NCBI GenBank assembly: GCA_046263195.1
Contig: JBHELG010000084.1
Coordinates: forward strand, 37,573 to 101,572
Length of the DNA stretch: 64,000 bases
Reading direction: 5' to 3'
Source: JBHELG01 sp046263195
GTDB taxonomy: Bacteria; Actinomycetota; Nitriliruptoria; Nitriliruptorales; JAHWKO01
Shown here: positions 52,002 through 61,274 of the stretch, piece by piece
Position numbering within the stretch: the first letter of the stretch is position 1
Layout: each line of letters starts with the position of its first letter
The notes under the pieces: generated by a model
The model's database searches: none
What the model saw: the letters and a program-made list of their open reading frames with translations, nothing else
What the model was told of the DNA's origin: nothing
Position numbers and translations under genes: made by a program

Positions 52002-53878
52002 GGCTCGGCGCCGCCTACCTCGGCGACGAGCGCACGGCCTTCCACGTTTGGGCCTCGAAGGCGGACCGGGTCGAACTACTCCTGTACGCGGGCGAGGGGT
52101 CGGACGAGCCCGAGCGCACCATTGACATGGCCCCGATCGAACGTGGCTACTACGCGGCGGTCGCAGAAGGGGCCGGCCACGCCACCCGCTACCGCTTCCG
52201 GCTACCCACCGGACGGGAGCGCCCCGACCCTGCCTCCCGCCACCAGCCCGAAGGGCTCCATGGTCCCTCGGCCGTGGTGGACACGGCGTTCCCCTGGACG
52301 GACACATCCTGGCATGGCAGGCCTTTGCAGGATTTCATCGTCTACGAGCTCCACGTGGGCACATTCACGCCTGACGGCACGTTCGACAGTGCCATCGACC
52401 AACTCGACCAACTCGTCGACCTCGGCGTCACGGCGATCGAGGTCATGCCCATCGCGGAGTTCCCGGGCGGCCGCAACTGGGGCTATGACGGGGCGCTGCC
52501 GTTCGCGGCACAGTCGACCTACGGTGGACCCGACGGCTTCCGTCGCTTCGTCACCGCCTGCCACCTCCGCGGGCTCGCGGTGGTCCTCGACGTCGTCTAC
52601 AACCACCTCGGCCCGGAGGGGGCCTACCTGTCCGACTACGCGCACTACTTCACAGAGCGTTACAGCACGCCGTGGGGGCCGGCGGTCAACTTCGACGGGC
52701 CCCACAGCGACGAGGTGCGGCGCTACGTGATCGAAAACGCTCTGTACTGGGTGACCGACTGCCACGTGGACGCGCTGCGGCTCGACGCGGTCCACGCGAT
52801 CTTCGACCAGTCCGCCCGTCACATCCTCGAGGAGCTCGTCAGCGCGGTCCACGAGCGGGCTCGTCAGCTCAATCGTCAGATCCACATCATCGCCGAAAGC
52901 GACCTCAATGACCCTCGCCTCGTGCGGCTCCCCGAAGTCGGGGGCTACGGGCTAGATGGCCATTGGGTCGACGACTTCCACCACGCGGTCCACGCCGTTC
53001 TCACCGGCGAACGGGTGGGCTACTACGCCGATTACGGGGGGGTCGCAGACGTGGCCCGGGCGTTGAAGCACGCTTACGTCTACACCGGTCAGACCTCCGT
53101 GCACCGGGGTCACCGGCACGGCGCCCCGCCGCTGGGCATACCGGCCGAACGCTTCGTGGTCTGCGTGCAGAACCACGACCAGGTGGGCAACCGCATGAAC
53201 GGAGAGCGCCTCAGCGCCCTCGTGCCCTTCGAGCCGCTGAAGATCGCCGCAACGGTGCTGCTGCTCGCACCGTTCGTGCCGCTGTTGTTCATGGGAGAGG
53301 AGTACGGAGAGCCCGCGCCATTCCTCTACTTCGTCAGCCACAGCGATCCCCAGCTGGTCGAGGCGGTGCGGCGTGGCCGCAAGGCGGAGTTCGCCGCCTT
53401 CGCCTGGGCGGGTGAGCCGCCAGACCCCCAGGCCGAGGAGACGTTCCTCGTCTCGAAACTCGACCATGACCTCAGAGGGGAGGGGCGACACGCCGCATTG
53501 CTTGCGTACTACCGTCGTCTCATCGCGCTACGCCGAACCGTGCCGGCCTTCGCCCGGCTCGACCGAGACTGCCTCGAGGTGGCCTTCGACGACCACCGTG
53601 AGCTGCTGGTCTGGCGGCGCTGGTGGGAGGCGCACGACGAGCGCAGCGACGTCTTGGTCGTCTGCAACCTCGGTGACCTCGCCGAAGCTTGGCGCCTCCA
53701 CCTCCCAGTGGGCTCATGGGGGAAGATACTCGACTCCGGTGACGACGCCTGGGGTGGACCAGGCGCCGCTGCCCCCGCGGCCGTGCAGTCCGAGGGCGAG
53801 GCGGTGCTGTCAGTCCCACCGCGAACGGCGGTCGTCTACCTGAGGGGCGTGCAAGGGTGGCGCCTTCACGCCAGCTGA
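51998..53878 (+). CDS. treZ: TreZ, maltooligosyltrehalose trehalohydrolase
   Basis: TreZ releases trehalose from maltooligosyltrehalose made by TreY. The 626-residue protein has an N-terminal beta domain (RTAFHVWASKADRVELLLYA) and the GH13_10 barrel with IVYELHVGTFTPDGTFDSAI, VMPIAEFPGGRNWGYDG, nucleophile region VDALRLDAVHAIFD, acid/base IHIIAESDLNDPRLV and VCVQNHDQVGNRMNGERLSA. LLFMGEEYGEPAPFLYF follows. GTG 51998 overlaps the glgB stop (GTGA). Its partner treY lies ~4.5 kb downstream, separated by five other genes, whereas the two are usually adjacent. Confidence 0.95.
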   Translation: MRLGAAYLGDERTAFHVWASKADRVELLLYAGEGSDEPERTIDMAPIERGYYAAVAEGAGHATRYRFRLPTGRERPDPASRHQPEGLHGPSAVVDTAFPWTDTSWHGRPLQDFIVYELHVGTFTPDGTFDSAIDQLDQLVDLGVTAIEVMPIAEFPGGRNWGYDGALPFAAQSTYGGPDGFRRFVTACHLRGLAVVLDVVYNHLGPEGAYLSDYAHYFTERYSTPWGPAVNFDGPHSDEVRRYVIENALYWVTDCHVDALRLDAVHAIFDQSARHILEELVSAVHERARQLNRQIHIIAESDLNDPRLVRLPEVGGYGLDGHWVDDFHHAVHAVLTGERVGYYADYGGVADVARALKHAYVYTGQTSVHRGHRHGAPPLGIPAERFVVCVQNHDQVGNRMNGERLSALVPFEPLKIAATVLLLAPFVPLLFMGEEYGEPAPFLYFVSHSDPQLVEAVRRGRKAEFAAFAWAGEPPDPQAEETFLVSKLDHDLRGEGRHAALLAYYRRLIALRRTVPAFARLDRDCLEVAFDDHRELLVWRRWWEAHDERSDVLVVCNLGDLAEAWRLHLPVGSWGKILDSGDDAWGGPGAAAPAAVQSEGEAVLSVPPRTAVVYLRGVQGWRLHAS

Positions 53879-53954
53879 GCGAGCACTCGTCAGGGCAACA
53901 ATTCACACTCGCCCGGTCAAGAGCAGCACGGAGACCGAACTGCACACCGACGCG

Positions 53955-54710
53955 TCACGCCCCGCATGAGGACCGCACGTAGTCAACGAAGCGCGTCAGA
54001 TACGGGTGATGTGAGCCCTTCCAGTAGAGGCGCCGGCAGGAGACACACTCGCGAAACTCGTCATGCAGGCTTCTCGTGCGCGCTTCGAGGCGATGCTCGA
54101 CGGCGCCCTTGTCCACCTCTTGCAGGAGGCCGTTACAGCGCACACAGCGGCTGAACGGAGCGAGTCGGCCCGCCAGGTCGAAGCGTTGCACGACCTCCAC
54201 AGCCTGCTGGGTGGGAACCTGGCTGCGCAGACAGTAGCCGTGGGTGACGGAGCTGCGCATGAGCAGCCCGCGGTCCCGTGTGAGCAGCCACCGCTGTTCT
54301 CTCCTTGCAACTGTCGCCAGCCTCTCGTCGCTGTCATCGTTGCCGTACACGCAGTCGAAGCCCAGTAGCCGAAGTCGTCCAGCGAGTCGTCCCAGGTGAA
54401 TGTCGAGGAGGAAACGTGGCTCGCCGAGGGGCGGGGGGCGAACGCGGGACACGTGCTCGACGTCGAGTTGGTGAAACGGAGGAAAGACGCTGATTCGGTC
54501 GCCGTCGTCTATCAGACGATCGAAACCTGCGCTCTCGCCGTTGACGAGCAAGAGTTCGATCTCCGTGTGGGGAACGCCGCAAGACTCGACAACGTCCTTG
54601 ACAGATCGCGCAACGTCGAATGTGACTTCCGCCTGTCCGAACCGGTCGGCCTCCCAGGCCAACCGACCGAGGTCGCCATAGAAGCGCACGCTGGCGTATT
54701 TGGCGCGCAT
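53955..54710 (-). CDS. Mut7-C RNase domain protein with N-terminal ubiquitin-like domain
   Basis: The 251-residue protein has a beta-grasp Mut7-C-type ubiquitin domain at ~1-85 (ASVRFYGDLGRLAWEADRFG, LLVNGESAGFDRLIDDGDRI). A Mut7-C PIN-like RNase domain follows (FLLDIHLGRLAGRLRLLGFD, DERLATVARREQRWLLTRDR with acidic residues). A zinc ribbon (CVRCN...CVSCRRLYW) ends it. Proteins of this kind are presumed RNA nucleases or toxin-related PIN proteins; no substrate is known. It is convergent with treZ and divergent from the next gene. Confidence 0.85.
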   Translation of the reverse strand: MRAKYASVRFYGDLGRLAWEADRFGQAEVTFDVARSVKDVVESCGVPHTEIELLLVNGESAGFDRLIDDGDRISVFPPFHQLDVEHVSRVRPPPLGEPRFLLDIHLGRLAGRLRLLGFDCVYGNDDSDERLATVARREQRWLLTRDRGLLMRSSVTHGYCLRSQVPTQQAVEVVQRFDLAGRLAPFSRCVRCNGLLQEVDKGAVEHRLEARTRSLHDEFRECVSCRRLYWKGSHHPYLTRFVDYVRSSCGA

Positions 54711-54806
54711 GCCACCAGCCTACGTCGACTTCTGCAGCTCACGACCTCGGGTACAACATGCGAGCGTTCCGGGATTGATGCAGGAGCCATGACGCAGGAG
54801 GAGCAG

Positions 54807-55271
54807 ATGTTGCGTCCGCGTTTGCATCGCCTGTCCCAGGCGCTGTGGACCGGCGGCATCTTGGCCATCGACGCGGTCGAGACGCCGGCCCGGTTCCGAG
54901 CACCAGGGCTGGACCGCAACCAGAAAGGGGCCGTCGGCCGTGTCGTCTTCCGGGCCTTCAACCGCTATGAGCTCGGGCTGGCGACCGTGTCTCTCACGAC
55001 GGTCGGCGGCACCAGCAGGCCGCGCAAAGCGGCGGTTGCCGCGATGGCGGCAGCTGCGGTCGTCCAATATCTCTGGGTGCGCCCGCGCATGCAGGAACTG
55101 GGAGAACGGCTCGACTTCGAAGACGACGAGCGCTCCGACCCCCGCTATTCCGCTTTCCACCGTCTCCACCACGTATACGTCGCACTCGACGCGGTCAAGC
55201 TTGCCCTGGGCCTGGCCACCGTAGCCGCCTCCGACGACACCACAGCGGCGAACGGTGAAAGATCAACCTGA
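54807..55271 (+). CDS. Small membrane-associated protein, DUF4149/TMEM205-like
   Basis: Starting at ATG 54807 behind AGGAGG (54796-54801), the protein has 154 residues. It shows hydrophobic segments at LSQALWTGGILAIDAVETPA, ELGLATVSLTTVGG, AAVAAMAAAAVVQYLWVRPR and VALDAVKLALGLATVAA. The layout, with an early W/G-containing helix and a charged loop carrying HRLHHVYV before the last helix, resembles the DUF4149 family. Function is unknown. ATG 54789 is an alternative start with a badly spaced ribosome site. Confidence 0.6.
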   Translation: MLRPRLHRLSQALWTGGILAIDAVETPARFRAPGLDRNQKGAVGRVVFRAFNRYELGLATVSLTTVGGTSRPRKAAVAAMAAAAVVQYLWVRPRMQELGERLDFEDDERSDPRYSAFHRLHHVYVALDAVKLALGLATVAASDDTTAANGERST

Positions 55272-55358
55272 CCGAGGTTTTCCTTGTGGCCATGGTCTTT
55301 CGCCAAGCCGCCACCAGCCGTGGCCGCTACACCTTGTTAGTAGCGGTCGAAGGGGGAC

Positions 55359-55646
55359 GTGGTGGCTGAGCAGGAGCGGAGCCCGGGCTCGGAGCAGCCG
55401 TGGGCGCGGGCGATGGAGGACTTCCAGAGGGCGATGCAGCAGCTGGTCGACGAGACCGTGCGCTGGCAGCAGAGCCTCATGGAGCTGTGGTTGCAGATGC
55501 AACAGCAGTTCACGAGCATGTGGGCGCTGACCCAGCAGCAGGCATCCCAGCAGGCGGGTCAAGTCGGTCAGCAGACAGCCGCGGCCGGCCAGGAGACGGC
55601 GGAGGCCGGACAGCGACAGGCACAGGACCAGCAACAGGGGGGTTAG
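55359..55646 (+). CDS. Phasin-like/coiled-coil small protein 2
   Basis: GTG 55359 follows GAAGGGGGA and gives 95 residues. It is helical (WARAMEDFQRAMQQLVDETV, RWQQSLMELWLQMQQQFTSM) with a Gln/Ala/Gly-rich tail (QVGQQTAAAGQETAEAGQRQ), and its RWQQ-x5-LW-x3-QQQ pattern matches the protein encoded at 28.8-29.1 kb. It lies ~0.25 kb upstream of the GH57-like gene, not next to PHA genes. A PHA-granule or other surface-coating role is inference. Confidence 0.65.
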   Translation: MVAEQERSPGSEQPWARAMEDFQRAMQQLVDETVRWQQSLMELWLQMQQQFTSMWALTQQQASQQAGQVGQQTAAAGQETAEAGQRQAQDQQQGG

Positions 55647-55897
55647 CTCCTTGCCCGTGCAGCCGGCGCCCAGAAGCGGTCCTCCCGCAGCAGGGCACGG
55701 ACGCGCGTGCGCGACGCATTCCAGTGCACGCAAAGCTGGCCAAAGCCGGCGACGAATTCCAGCCCGACGGGACGAGTCGGCCGCTAAGGTGGCGCCACCG
55801 CGGTAGGTGACGCTGCAGATGCGGCGAGCGACGGTACGAGAACTGCCGATTTCTGAGCCGTCCCCGCCCTGCTCGAGCATGAAGGTCGAGGACCGAC
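55647..55897. other. Spacer before the GH57-like gene
   Basis: A -10-like TAAGGT at 55786-55791 is followed by the palindrome GTGGCGCCAC (55790-55799), roughly 100 bp before the start at 55898. No -35 is clear. No gene is seen. Confidence 0.3.
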
Positions 55898-58375
55898 GTG
55901 ACACGCTACGTCTGCATCCACGGCCACTTCTATCAGCCCCCCCGCGAGAATCCCTGGCTCGAGGCGGTGGAGTCGCAGGACTCGGCCTACCCCTACCACG
56001 ATTGGAACGAGCGCATCACCTCGGAGTGCTACGCACCGAACGCCACCTCCCGGATCCTCGACGAGAGTGGACGCATCCTGCGGATCACGAACAACTACGC
56101 GCGCATCAGCTTCGATGCTGGACCGACGCTGCTGGCATGGATGGCCGCTAAAGCGCCCGAGGTCTACGCCCGCATCCTCGCGGCCGATCGCGACAGCCGG
56201 CAGCGCTTCTCGGGGCATGGATCCGCCCTCGCCCAGGCCTACAACCACATCATCTTGCCCCTCGCCAACGTCCGTGACGGCCGTACCCAAGTGCTCTGGG
56301 GCATCGCCGATTTCGTCCACCGCTTCCAGCGGCCACCGGAGGGAATGTGGCTGCCCGAAACCGCCGCGGATGTTGAAAGCCTCGAACTCCTCGCCGAGCA
56401 CGGCATCGCTTTCACCGTCCTCGCGCCGCACCAGGCGAGACGCGTCCGACCCATCGGCACCACCAGATGGAGGGACGTCGCCCCCGACGCTCTCGATACC
56501 AGCATGCCCTACGAGCTGCGACTGCCTTCGGGACGCAGCATCTCATTGTTCTTCTACGACGGGGCGATATCGCGGGCCGTTGCCTTCGAGGGTCTGCTGG
56601 CGGACGGCGGTGGCCTGGCGCGCCGTCTCGTCGCTGCGTTCGACAGCGACAGCACCGGCTCGCAGCTCGTGCACATCGCCACGGACGGGGAGAGCTACGG
56701 GCATCACCACCGCCACGGCGACATGGCTCTCGCCTTCGCTCTCCAGACGCTCGAAGCATCACCTGACGTCCGCCTCACCAACTACGGTGAGTTCCTGGAA
56801 CTCCACCCCCCGACCCACGAGGTGGAGATCAGCCCAGGCAGCTCGTGGAGCTGCTTCCACGGAGTCGAGCGCTGGCGCGCGGACTGCGGTTGCAGTGACG
56901 GAGGCCATCCCGGTTGGAATCAGAGCTGGCGGGAGCCGCTGCGGAGCGCGCTCGACTGGCTCCGCGACGAGCTCGCGCCCCGCTACGAAGGACTCGCCGG
57001 CCGCTACCTCAAAGATCCGTGGGCGGCTCGCGACGCGTACATCGACGTCATCCTCGACCGCACGCCCGAGACCTCCGAGCACTTCCTGGCCCGCCATGCC
57101 AATCGCGCTCTCGACAGCGAGGAACGGGTGCATGTCTGGAAGCTGCTCGAACTGCAGCGCCATGCCCTGCTCTTCTACACCTCGTGCGGCTGGTTCTTCG
57201 ACGACCTCTCCCGCCTGGAGACCGTGCAGATACTGCGGTACGCGGGTCGCGCGCTCCAACTGGCGGCAGACCTCTTCACTGTCGATCTCGAAGAGGCTTT
57301 CCTCGCCCAGCTCGGCAAGGCACGAAGCAATGATCCGGCGCACGGCGACGGCCGGGACATCTACGAGGCGTCGGTGAGTCCCGCCCGCATCGACACGCAT
57401 AAGCTCACGGCGCACTATGCCATCAGCTCGCTGTTCGAGAGCTACGGCGCTCACAGCCGCATCTACGGCTACGAGGTCACACGTCGTTGCCCCGAGCGCC
57501 TCCTGCGGTCGGGCAACGCGGCGCTCGCCAGCGGTCGTGTCCGGGTGACGTCGGCGGTCACTGGGGAGGCCGCGGAACTCGAGTACGGCGTGCTTCACCT
57601 CGGGGACCACAACATCACCGGAGGCGTCCGCGACGCTGGCTCACAAGCCGCCTTCCAGGCCACGCTCGAAGACCTCGATAGCGCCTTCACCATCGCCGAC
57701 TTTCCGGAGACCGTCCGCCGTCTCGACCGCCACTTCGGGCCCTCCCGCTATTCACTCCGAACCCTCTTCCGCGACGAGCAGCGTGCGCTCCTCAACCGCA
57801 TCCTCGACTCCTCGGTCGCCGAGGCCGCTACCGCCTACCGCACGATCTACCGCACCCGCGCCCCGCTCATGCGCTACCTGACCGACCTCGGCGCCCGGCT
57901 GCCACGCACGTTTCACCGTGCCGCCGAGGTGGCGATCAACGACGACCTTCGTCACGCCTTCGAGGACTCCAGGCTCGACCCCCACCGGGTGTTGGCCCTC
58001 CTCGACGACGCCCGCACGTGGGATGTCGAACTCGACACGGCCGGTCTCGCCCATGTCCTGAACACGACCATCGCCGGGCTGACGCGCCGGATCGGCCGTC
58101 AACTGTCGGAGTGCTCCTGGTTGGCCCCGTCCTCCTCGGAATGCGACGACGAAGGGCTCCTGGTCGCCTTCGAACGTGCGGAGATCCTCGTCGCGCTCGC
58201 GCGATCCCTGCCCTTCGAGGTCAACCTCTGGCAAGCGCAGAACGACTTCTACGCCGCTCTTCAACGCGCATATCCCGAGCTGCGGAGGCGGGCGCAGGAG
58301 GGCGATGAGCCTGCCGCAGTCTGGGCGGGTCACTTTCGCACGCTGGGGGAATCTCTGGCCGTCGCCGTCGAGTAG
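55898..58375 (+). CDS. GH57-like protein with DUF3536 domain
   Basis: The 825-residue protein has an N-terminal GH57-like (alpha/beta)7 domain with YVCIHGHFYQPPRENPWLEA, the conserved SGHGSALAQAYNHIILPLAN, EGMWLPETAADVESLELLAE and HIATDGESYGHHHRHGDMAL, whose Glu and Asp are candidates for the two catalytic residues. The C-terminal half is DUF3536 (YVDIVL-like AYIDVILDRTPETSEHFLAR, ALFHR-type helices). GH57 includes amylopullulanases, branching enzymes and 4-alpha-glucanotransferases, and this subgroup has no assigned activity. Location in the glycogen/trehalose block suggests action on alpha-glucan. It ends 10 bp before the treY start. Confidence 0.85.
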   Translation: MTRYVCIHGHFYQPPRENPWLEAVESQDSAYPYHDWNERITSECYAPNATSRILDESGRILRITNNYARISFDAGPTLLAWMAAKAPEVYARILAADRDSRQRFSGHGSALAQAYNHIILPLANVRDGRTQVLWGIADFVHRFQRPPEGMWLPETAADVESLELLAEHGIAFTVLAPHQARRVRPIGTTRWRDVAPDALDTSMPYELRLPSGRSISLFFYDGAISRAVAFEGLLADGGGLARRLVAAFDSDSTGSQLVHIATDGESYGHHHRHGDMALAFALQTLEASPDVRLTNYGEFLELHPPTHEVEISPGSSWSCFHGVERWRADCGCSDGGHPGWNQSWREPLRSALDWLRDELAPRYEGLAGRYLKDPWAARDAYIDVILDRTPETSEHFLARHANRALDSEERVHVWKLLELQRHALLFYTSCGWFFDDLSRLETVQILRYAGRALQLAADLFTVDLEEAFLAQLGKARSNDPAHGDGRDIYEASVSPARIDTHKLTAHYAISSLFESYGAHSRIYGYEVTRRCPERLLRSGNAALASGRVRVTSAVTGEAAELEYGVLHLGDHNITGGVRDAGSQAAFQATLEDLDSAFTIADFPETVRRLDRHFGPSRYSLRTLFRDEQRALLNRILDSSVAEAATAYRTIYRTRAPLMRYLTDLGARLPRTFHRAAEVAINDDLRHAFEDSRLDPHRVLALLDDARTWDVELDTAGLAHVLNTTIAGLTRRIGRQLSECSWLAPSSSECDDEGLLVAFERAEILVALARSLPFEVNLWQAQNDFYAALQRAYPELRRRAQEGDEPAAVWAGHFRTLGESLAVAVE

Positions 58376-58385
58376 GCCGATTCTG

Positions 58386-61262
58386 ATGCTGGGGCAGGGC
58401 TCTGGAACGCCGCACACACCCGGCTCGACCTACCGCCTCCAGTTCAACCGGCGGTTTCGACTTCGCGATGCCGCCGAGCTCGTCGACTACTTCGACGCGC
58501 TCGGAATCCGTGCCCTGTACGCATCCCCGCTTCTCGCTGCAACGCGGGGCACGGAGCACGGCTACCACGTCACAGACCCGACGACCCTCAATCCTGAGGT
58601 GGGCGGTGCGGGGGAGCTGGCCGAACTCACCGGGGCGCTCGAGCGGACCGGCATGGGCCTGCTGGTTGACATCGTTCCCAACCACCTTGCCGCGAGCAGC
58701 GAGAACCCATGGTGGGTGGATGTGCTCGAACACGGCCCGGCCTCGCCCTGGGCGGCCTTCTTCGACATCGACTGGGAGGAAGGGGGCGGACGTCTCGTTC
58801 TCCCCATCCTCGGACGCCCCGTTGGGGAAGCGCTCGAAGAGGGGCAGCTCAAGGTCGCACTCGACCAGGCCGGGCTGCACGTTGTCTATTACGACACCCG
58901 GCTCCCGCTCGACCCGGCCACCTACCCCCTCGTGCTCGAAGGGGAGTCGGGGGTGGTGCTGGAGAAGCTCGGGAGCAGCGACCCCGCCTCGCGCGGGCTT
59001 CTCCGCGTGGTGGAGAGCGCCCGACAGATTCCGCCACGCACCGCCACGGACGCGCACTCAGCGGACGGGCGCCGCAAGCTGGCCGAAGAGGTGAAGCTCC
59101 GCCTTTGGACCACATATGCGAGCGATCCCCGAGCCAGCCGCGCAGTCGGGGAGGCGCTGCGGGTCATCAACACCCCCCAAGCGGTCGACCGGTTGGCAGC
59201 GCTCCTGACAGCGCAGGCTTATCGCCTCGTCTTCTGGCGCTCCGGCCTGGAAGAGCTGAACTACCGCCGCTTCTTCGACATCACGGACCTCGTCGGGGTA
59301 CGGGTCGAAGATCCACATGTCTTCCGAGTGAGCCACGAACGGCTGCTTCAGCTCGTGGCGGACGGCACGGTCACTGCTCTGCGGGTCGACCACGTCGACG
59401 GGTTACGCGACCCGCTCGGCTACCTCGACGAGCTCCAGCGGGCGGTGGGCCACGCCGCCGGCCTGGAGCCCTTCTACGTCGTCGTCGAGAAGATCCTCGC
59501 TGGGAACGAGCGGCTGCCGGAAGATTGGCCTGTCGCGGGCACAACCGGCTACGAGTTCCTGGTCGACCTCAACGGGCTCTTCGTCGATCCGGAAGGACTA
59601 GAACGCCTCGACTACCTCTACCGTCGCTTCACCGGAGCCGACGACCCAGTCGCGGACATCGCTCACGACCGCAAGCTGGATGCGATGAGGCAACTGTTCC
59701 GAGGCGAGGTGAACCGCCTCGCGCGGCGGCTGGCTGAGCTCGCGCGCCGTCTGCCCCACGCGATTTCCCCGGCCGTGGTCCTTGGGGTGACGCTGGCAGA
59801 GACGCTCACGGCGGTCGCGGCATCCTTCCCCGTGTACCGCACCTACGTTCGCGACCAGCAGCTACCCGACCGCGACGGGCCCTACATCGATTCGGCGCTG
59901 GCCGACGCCGCCCGCCGCCACCTCGCTCTCGACGCCACGGCTCTCGGCCTGCTCGGCCTCGTCCTCCGGCTGGATATTCCCGCCGACCTCGACCGCATCA
60001 CACGCCGCGACTGGGTCGAGTTCGTGCTGCGCTGGCAGCAGCTGACCGGCCCGGCGATGGCGAAAGGGTTCGAGGACACGACCTTCTACGTCTACAACCA
60101 CCTCCTCTCTCTCAACGAGGTCGGGGTCGACGTGGAGGGCATGCAGCACCCGGGAGGAGTCGAGCAGTTCCACCTCCGCGTCGGAGAGCGGGCCCGACGC
60201 TGGCCCCAGAGCATGAACGCGACTTCGACTCATGACACGAAGCGCAGTGAGGACGTGCGGGCGCGTCTCGATGTGATCACCGAGCTGACCGGGACCTGGC
60301 AGGAACACCTCGCGCGGTGGAGTGCCTGGAACGAGGGGAGCCGACGGGAAGTCGGCGGTCATCGGGTCCCCGACCGAAACGAGGAGTGGCTCCTGTACCA
60401 GACCCTGGTGGGCATGTGGCCCTTCGAGCGTGGTGAGGAGGCGGAGGTGCGCCCGCGGCTGCAAAGCTTCGCCTTGAAGGCCGCTCGTGAAGCGAAGGTG
60501 CACACCTCGTGGCTCGATCCGGACGAAGGGCACGAGGAGGCGCTCGCGACGTTCATCGACGAGATCTTCCACCACTCCCGCTTCGTCGACGACCTGCGAC
60601 GTTTCGTCGACCTCGTAGCGCTTCCCGGGGCGGTCAACTCCCTCGCCCAGGTCGTGGCGAAGATCGCCTCCCCCGGGGTGCCCGACTTCTATCAGGGAAC
60701 AGAGCTGTGGAACCTTCGCCTCGTCGACCCCGACAACCGCCGCTCCGTGGACTACGGACGGCGTCGTCGCCACCTCGACCAGATCCGTAGCCGGGCTGCC
60801 AGCGATCGCCTCGGGCTCGTCCGCGAGGTGCGCGGCTCCTGGCGCGACGGTCGCGTGAAGCTGCTCGTGACCTGGGCCGGGCTCGGGCTGCGCCGCCACA
60901 GCGAGGCGCTGTTCCGAGACGGCGACTATGCGCTCGTGGCCGCGACTGGCGCGAGCGCGGAACGCATTGTGGCCTTCGCACGCCGGCTTCGAGACGAGTG
61001 GACGGTGGCGGTCGTGCCGAGGCTCGTGGCGGGATTGGGCAAGGGCTGGCCGCTCGGCGAGCGCTGGGGCGACACCATGGTCGGGTTGCCCAGCGCGGCG
61101 AGAATCGTGCGCGAAGCGCTGACCGGACGGCGTCTGCCCGTCAGCGACGGAGGCGTCCGCATCGCGGATGTCTTCGCCGAGCTGCCGGTCGGGCTGCTGG
61201 TCCCGGAGAAGGAGGGTGGGAGGGACGAGCGGACGAACGGAGGCGCTCGTCAGGGGGGGTGA
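58386..61262 (+). CDS. treY: TreY, maltooligosyltrehalose synthase
   Basis: TreY isomerises the reducing end of a maltooligosaccharide to a trehalosyl end, the substrate of TreZ. From ATG 58386 it has 958 residues. The GH13_26 motifs are present: GSTYRLQFNRRFRLRDAAEL, DIVPNHLAASSENPWWVDVL, nucleophile region VTALRVDHVDGLRDPLGYLD, acid/base VVVEKILAGNERLPEDW, GTTGYEFLVDLNGLFVDPEG and NATSTHDTKRSEDVRARL. FYQGTELWNLRLVDPDNRR follows near the C-terminus. It is longer than most TreY (~750-830); the extra length is spread over loops. It is convergent with the GAF-ANTAR gene, 12 bp away. Confidence 0.94.
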   Translation: MLGQGSGTPHTPGSTYRLQFNRRFRLRDAAELVDYFDALGIRALYASPLLAATRGTEHGYHVTDPTTLNPEVGGAGELAELTGALERTGMGLLVDIVPNHLAASSENPWWVDVLEHGPASPWAAFFDIDWEEGGGRLVLPILGRPVGEALEEGQLKVALDQAGLHVVYYDTRLPLDPATYPLVLEGESGVVLEKLGSSDPASRGLLRVVESARQIPPRTATDAHSADGRRKLAEEVKLRLWTTYASDPRASRAVGEALRVINTPQAVDRLAALLTAQAYRLVFWRSGLEELNYRRFFDITDLVGVRVEDPHVFRVSHERLLQLVADGTVTALRVDHVDGLRDPLGYLDELQRAVGHAAGLEPFYVVVEKILAGNERLPEDWPVAGTTGYEFLVDLNGLFVDPEGLERLDYLYRRFTGADDPVADIAHDRKLDAMRQLFRGEVNRLARRLAELARRLPHAISPAVVLGVTLAETLTAVAASFPVYRTYVRDQQLPDRDGPYIDSALADAARRHLALDATALGLLGLVLRLDIPADLDRITRRDWVEFVLRWQQLTGPAMAKGFEDTTFYVYNHLLSLNEVGVDVEGMQHPGGVEQFHLRVGERARRWPQSMNATSTHDTKRSEDVRARLDVITELTGTWQEHLARWSAWNEGSRREVGGHRVPDRNEEWLLYQTLVGMWPFERGEEAEVRPRLQSFALKAAREAKVHTSWLDPDEGHEEALATFIDEIFHHSRFVDDLRRFVDLVALPGAVNSLAQVVAKIASPGVPDFYQGTELWNLRLVDPDNRRSVDYGRRRRHLDQIRSRAASDRLGLVREVRGSWRDGRVKLLVTWAGLGLRRHSEALFRDGDYALVAATGASAERIVAFARRLRDEWTVAVVPRLVAGLGKGWPLGERWGDTMVGLPSAARIVREALTGRRLPVSDGGVRIADVFAELPVGLLVPEKEGGRDERTNGGARQGG

Positions 61263-61274
61263 TTCGGGTGCCGC

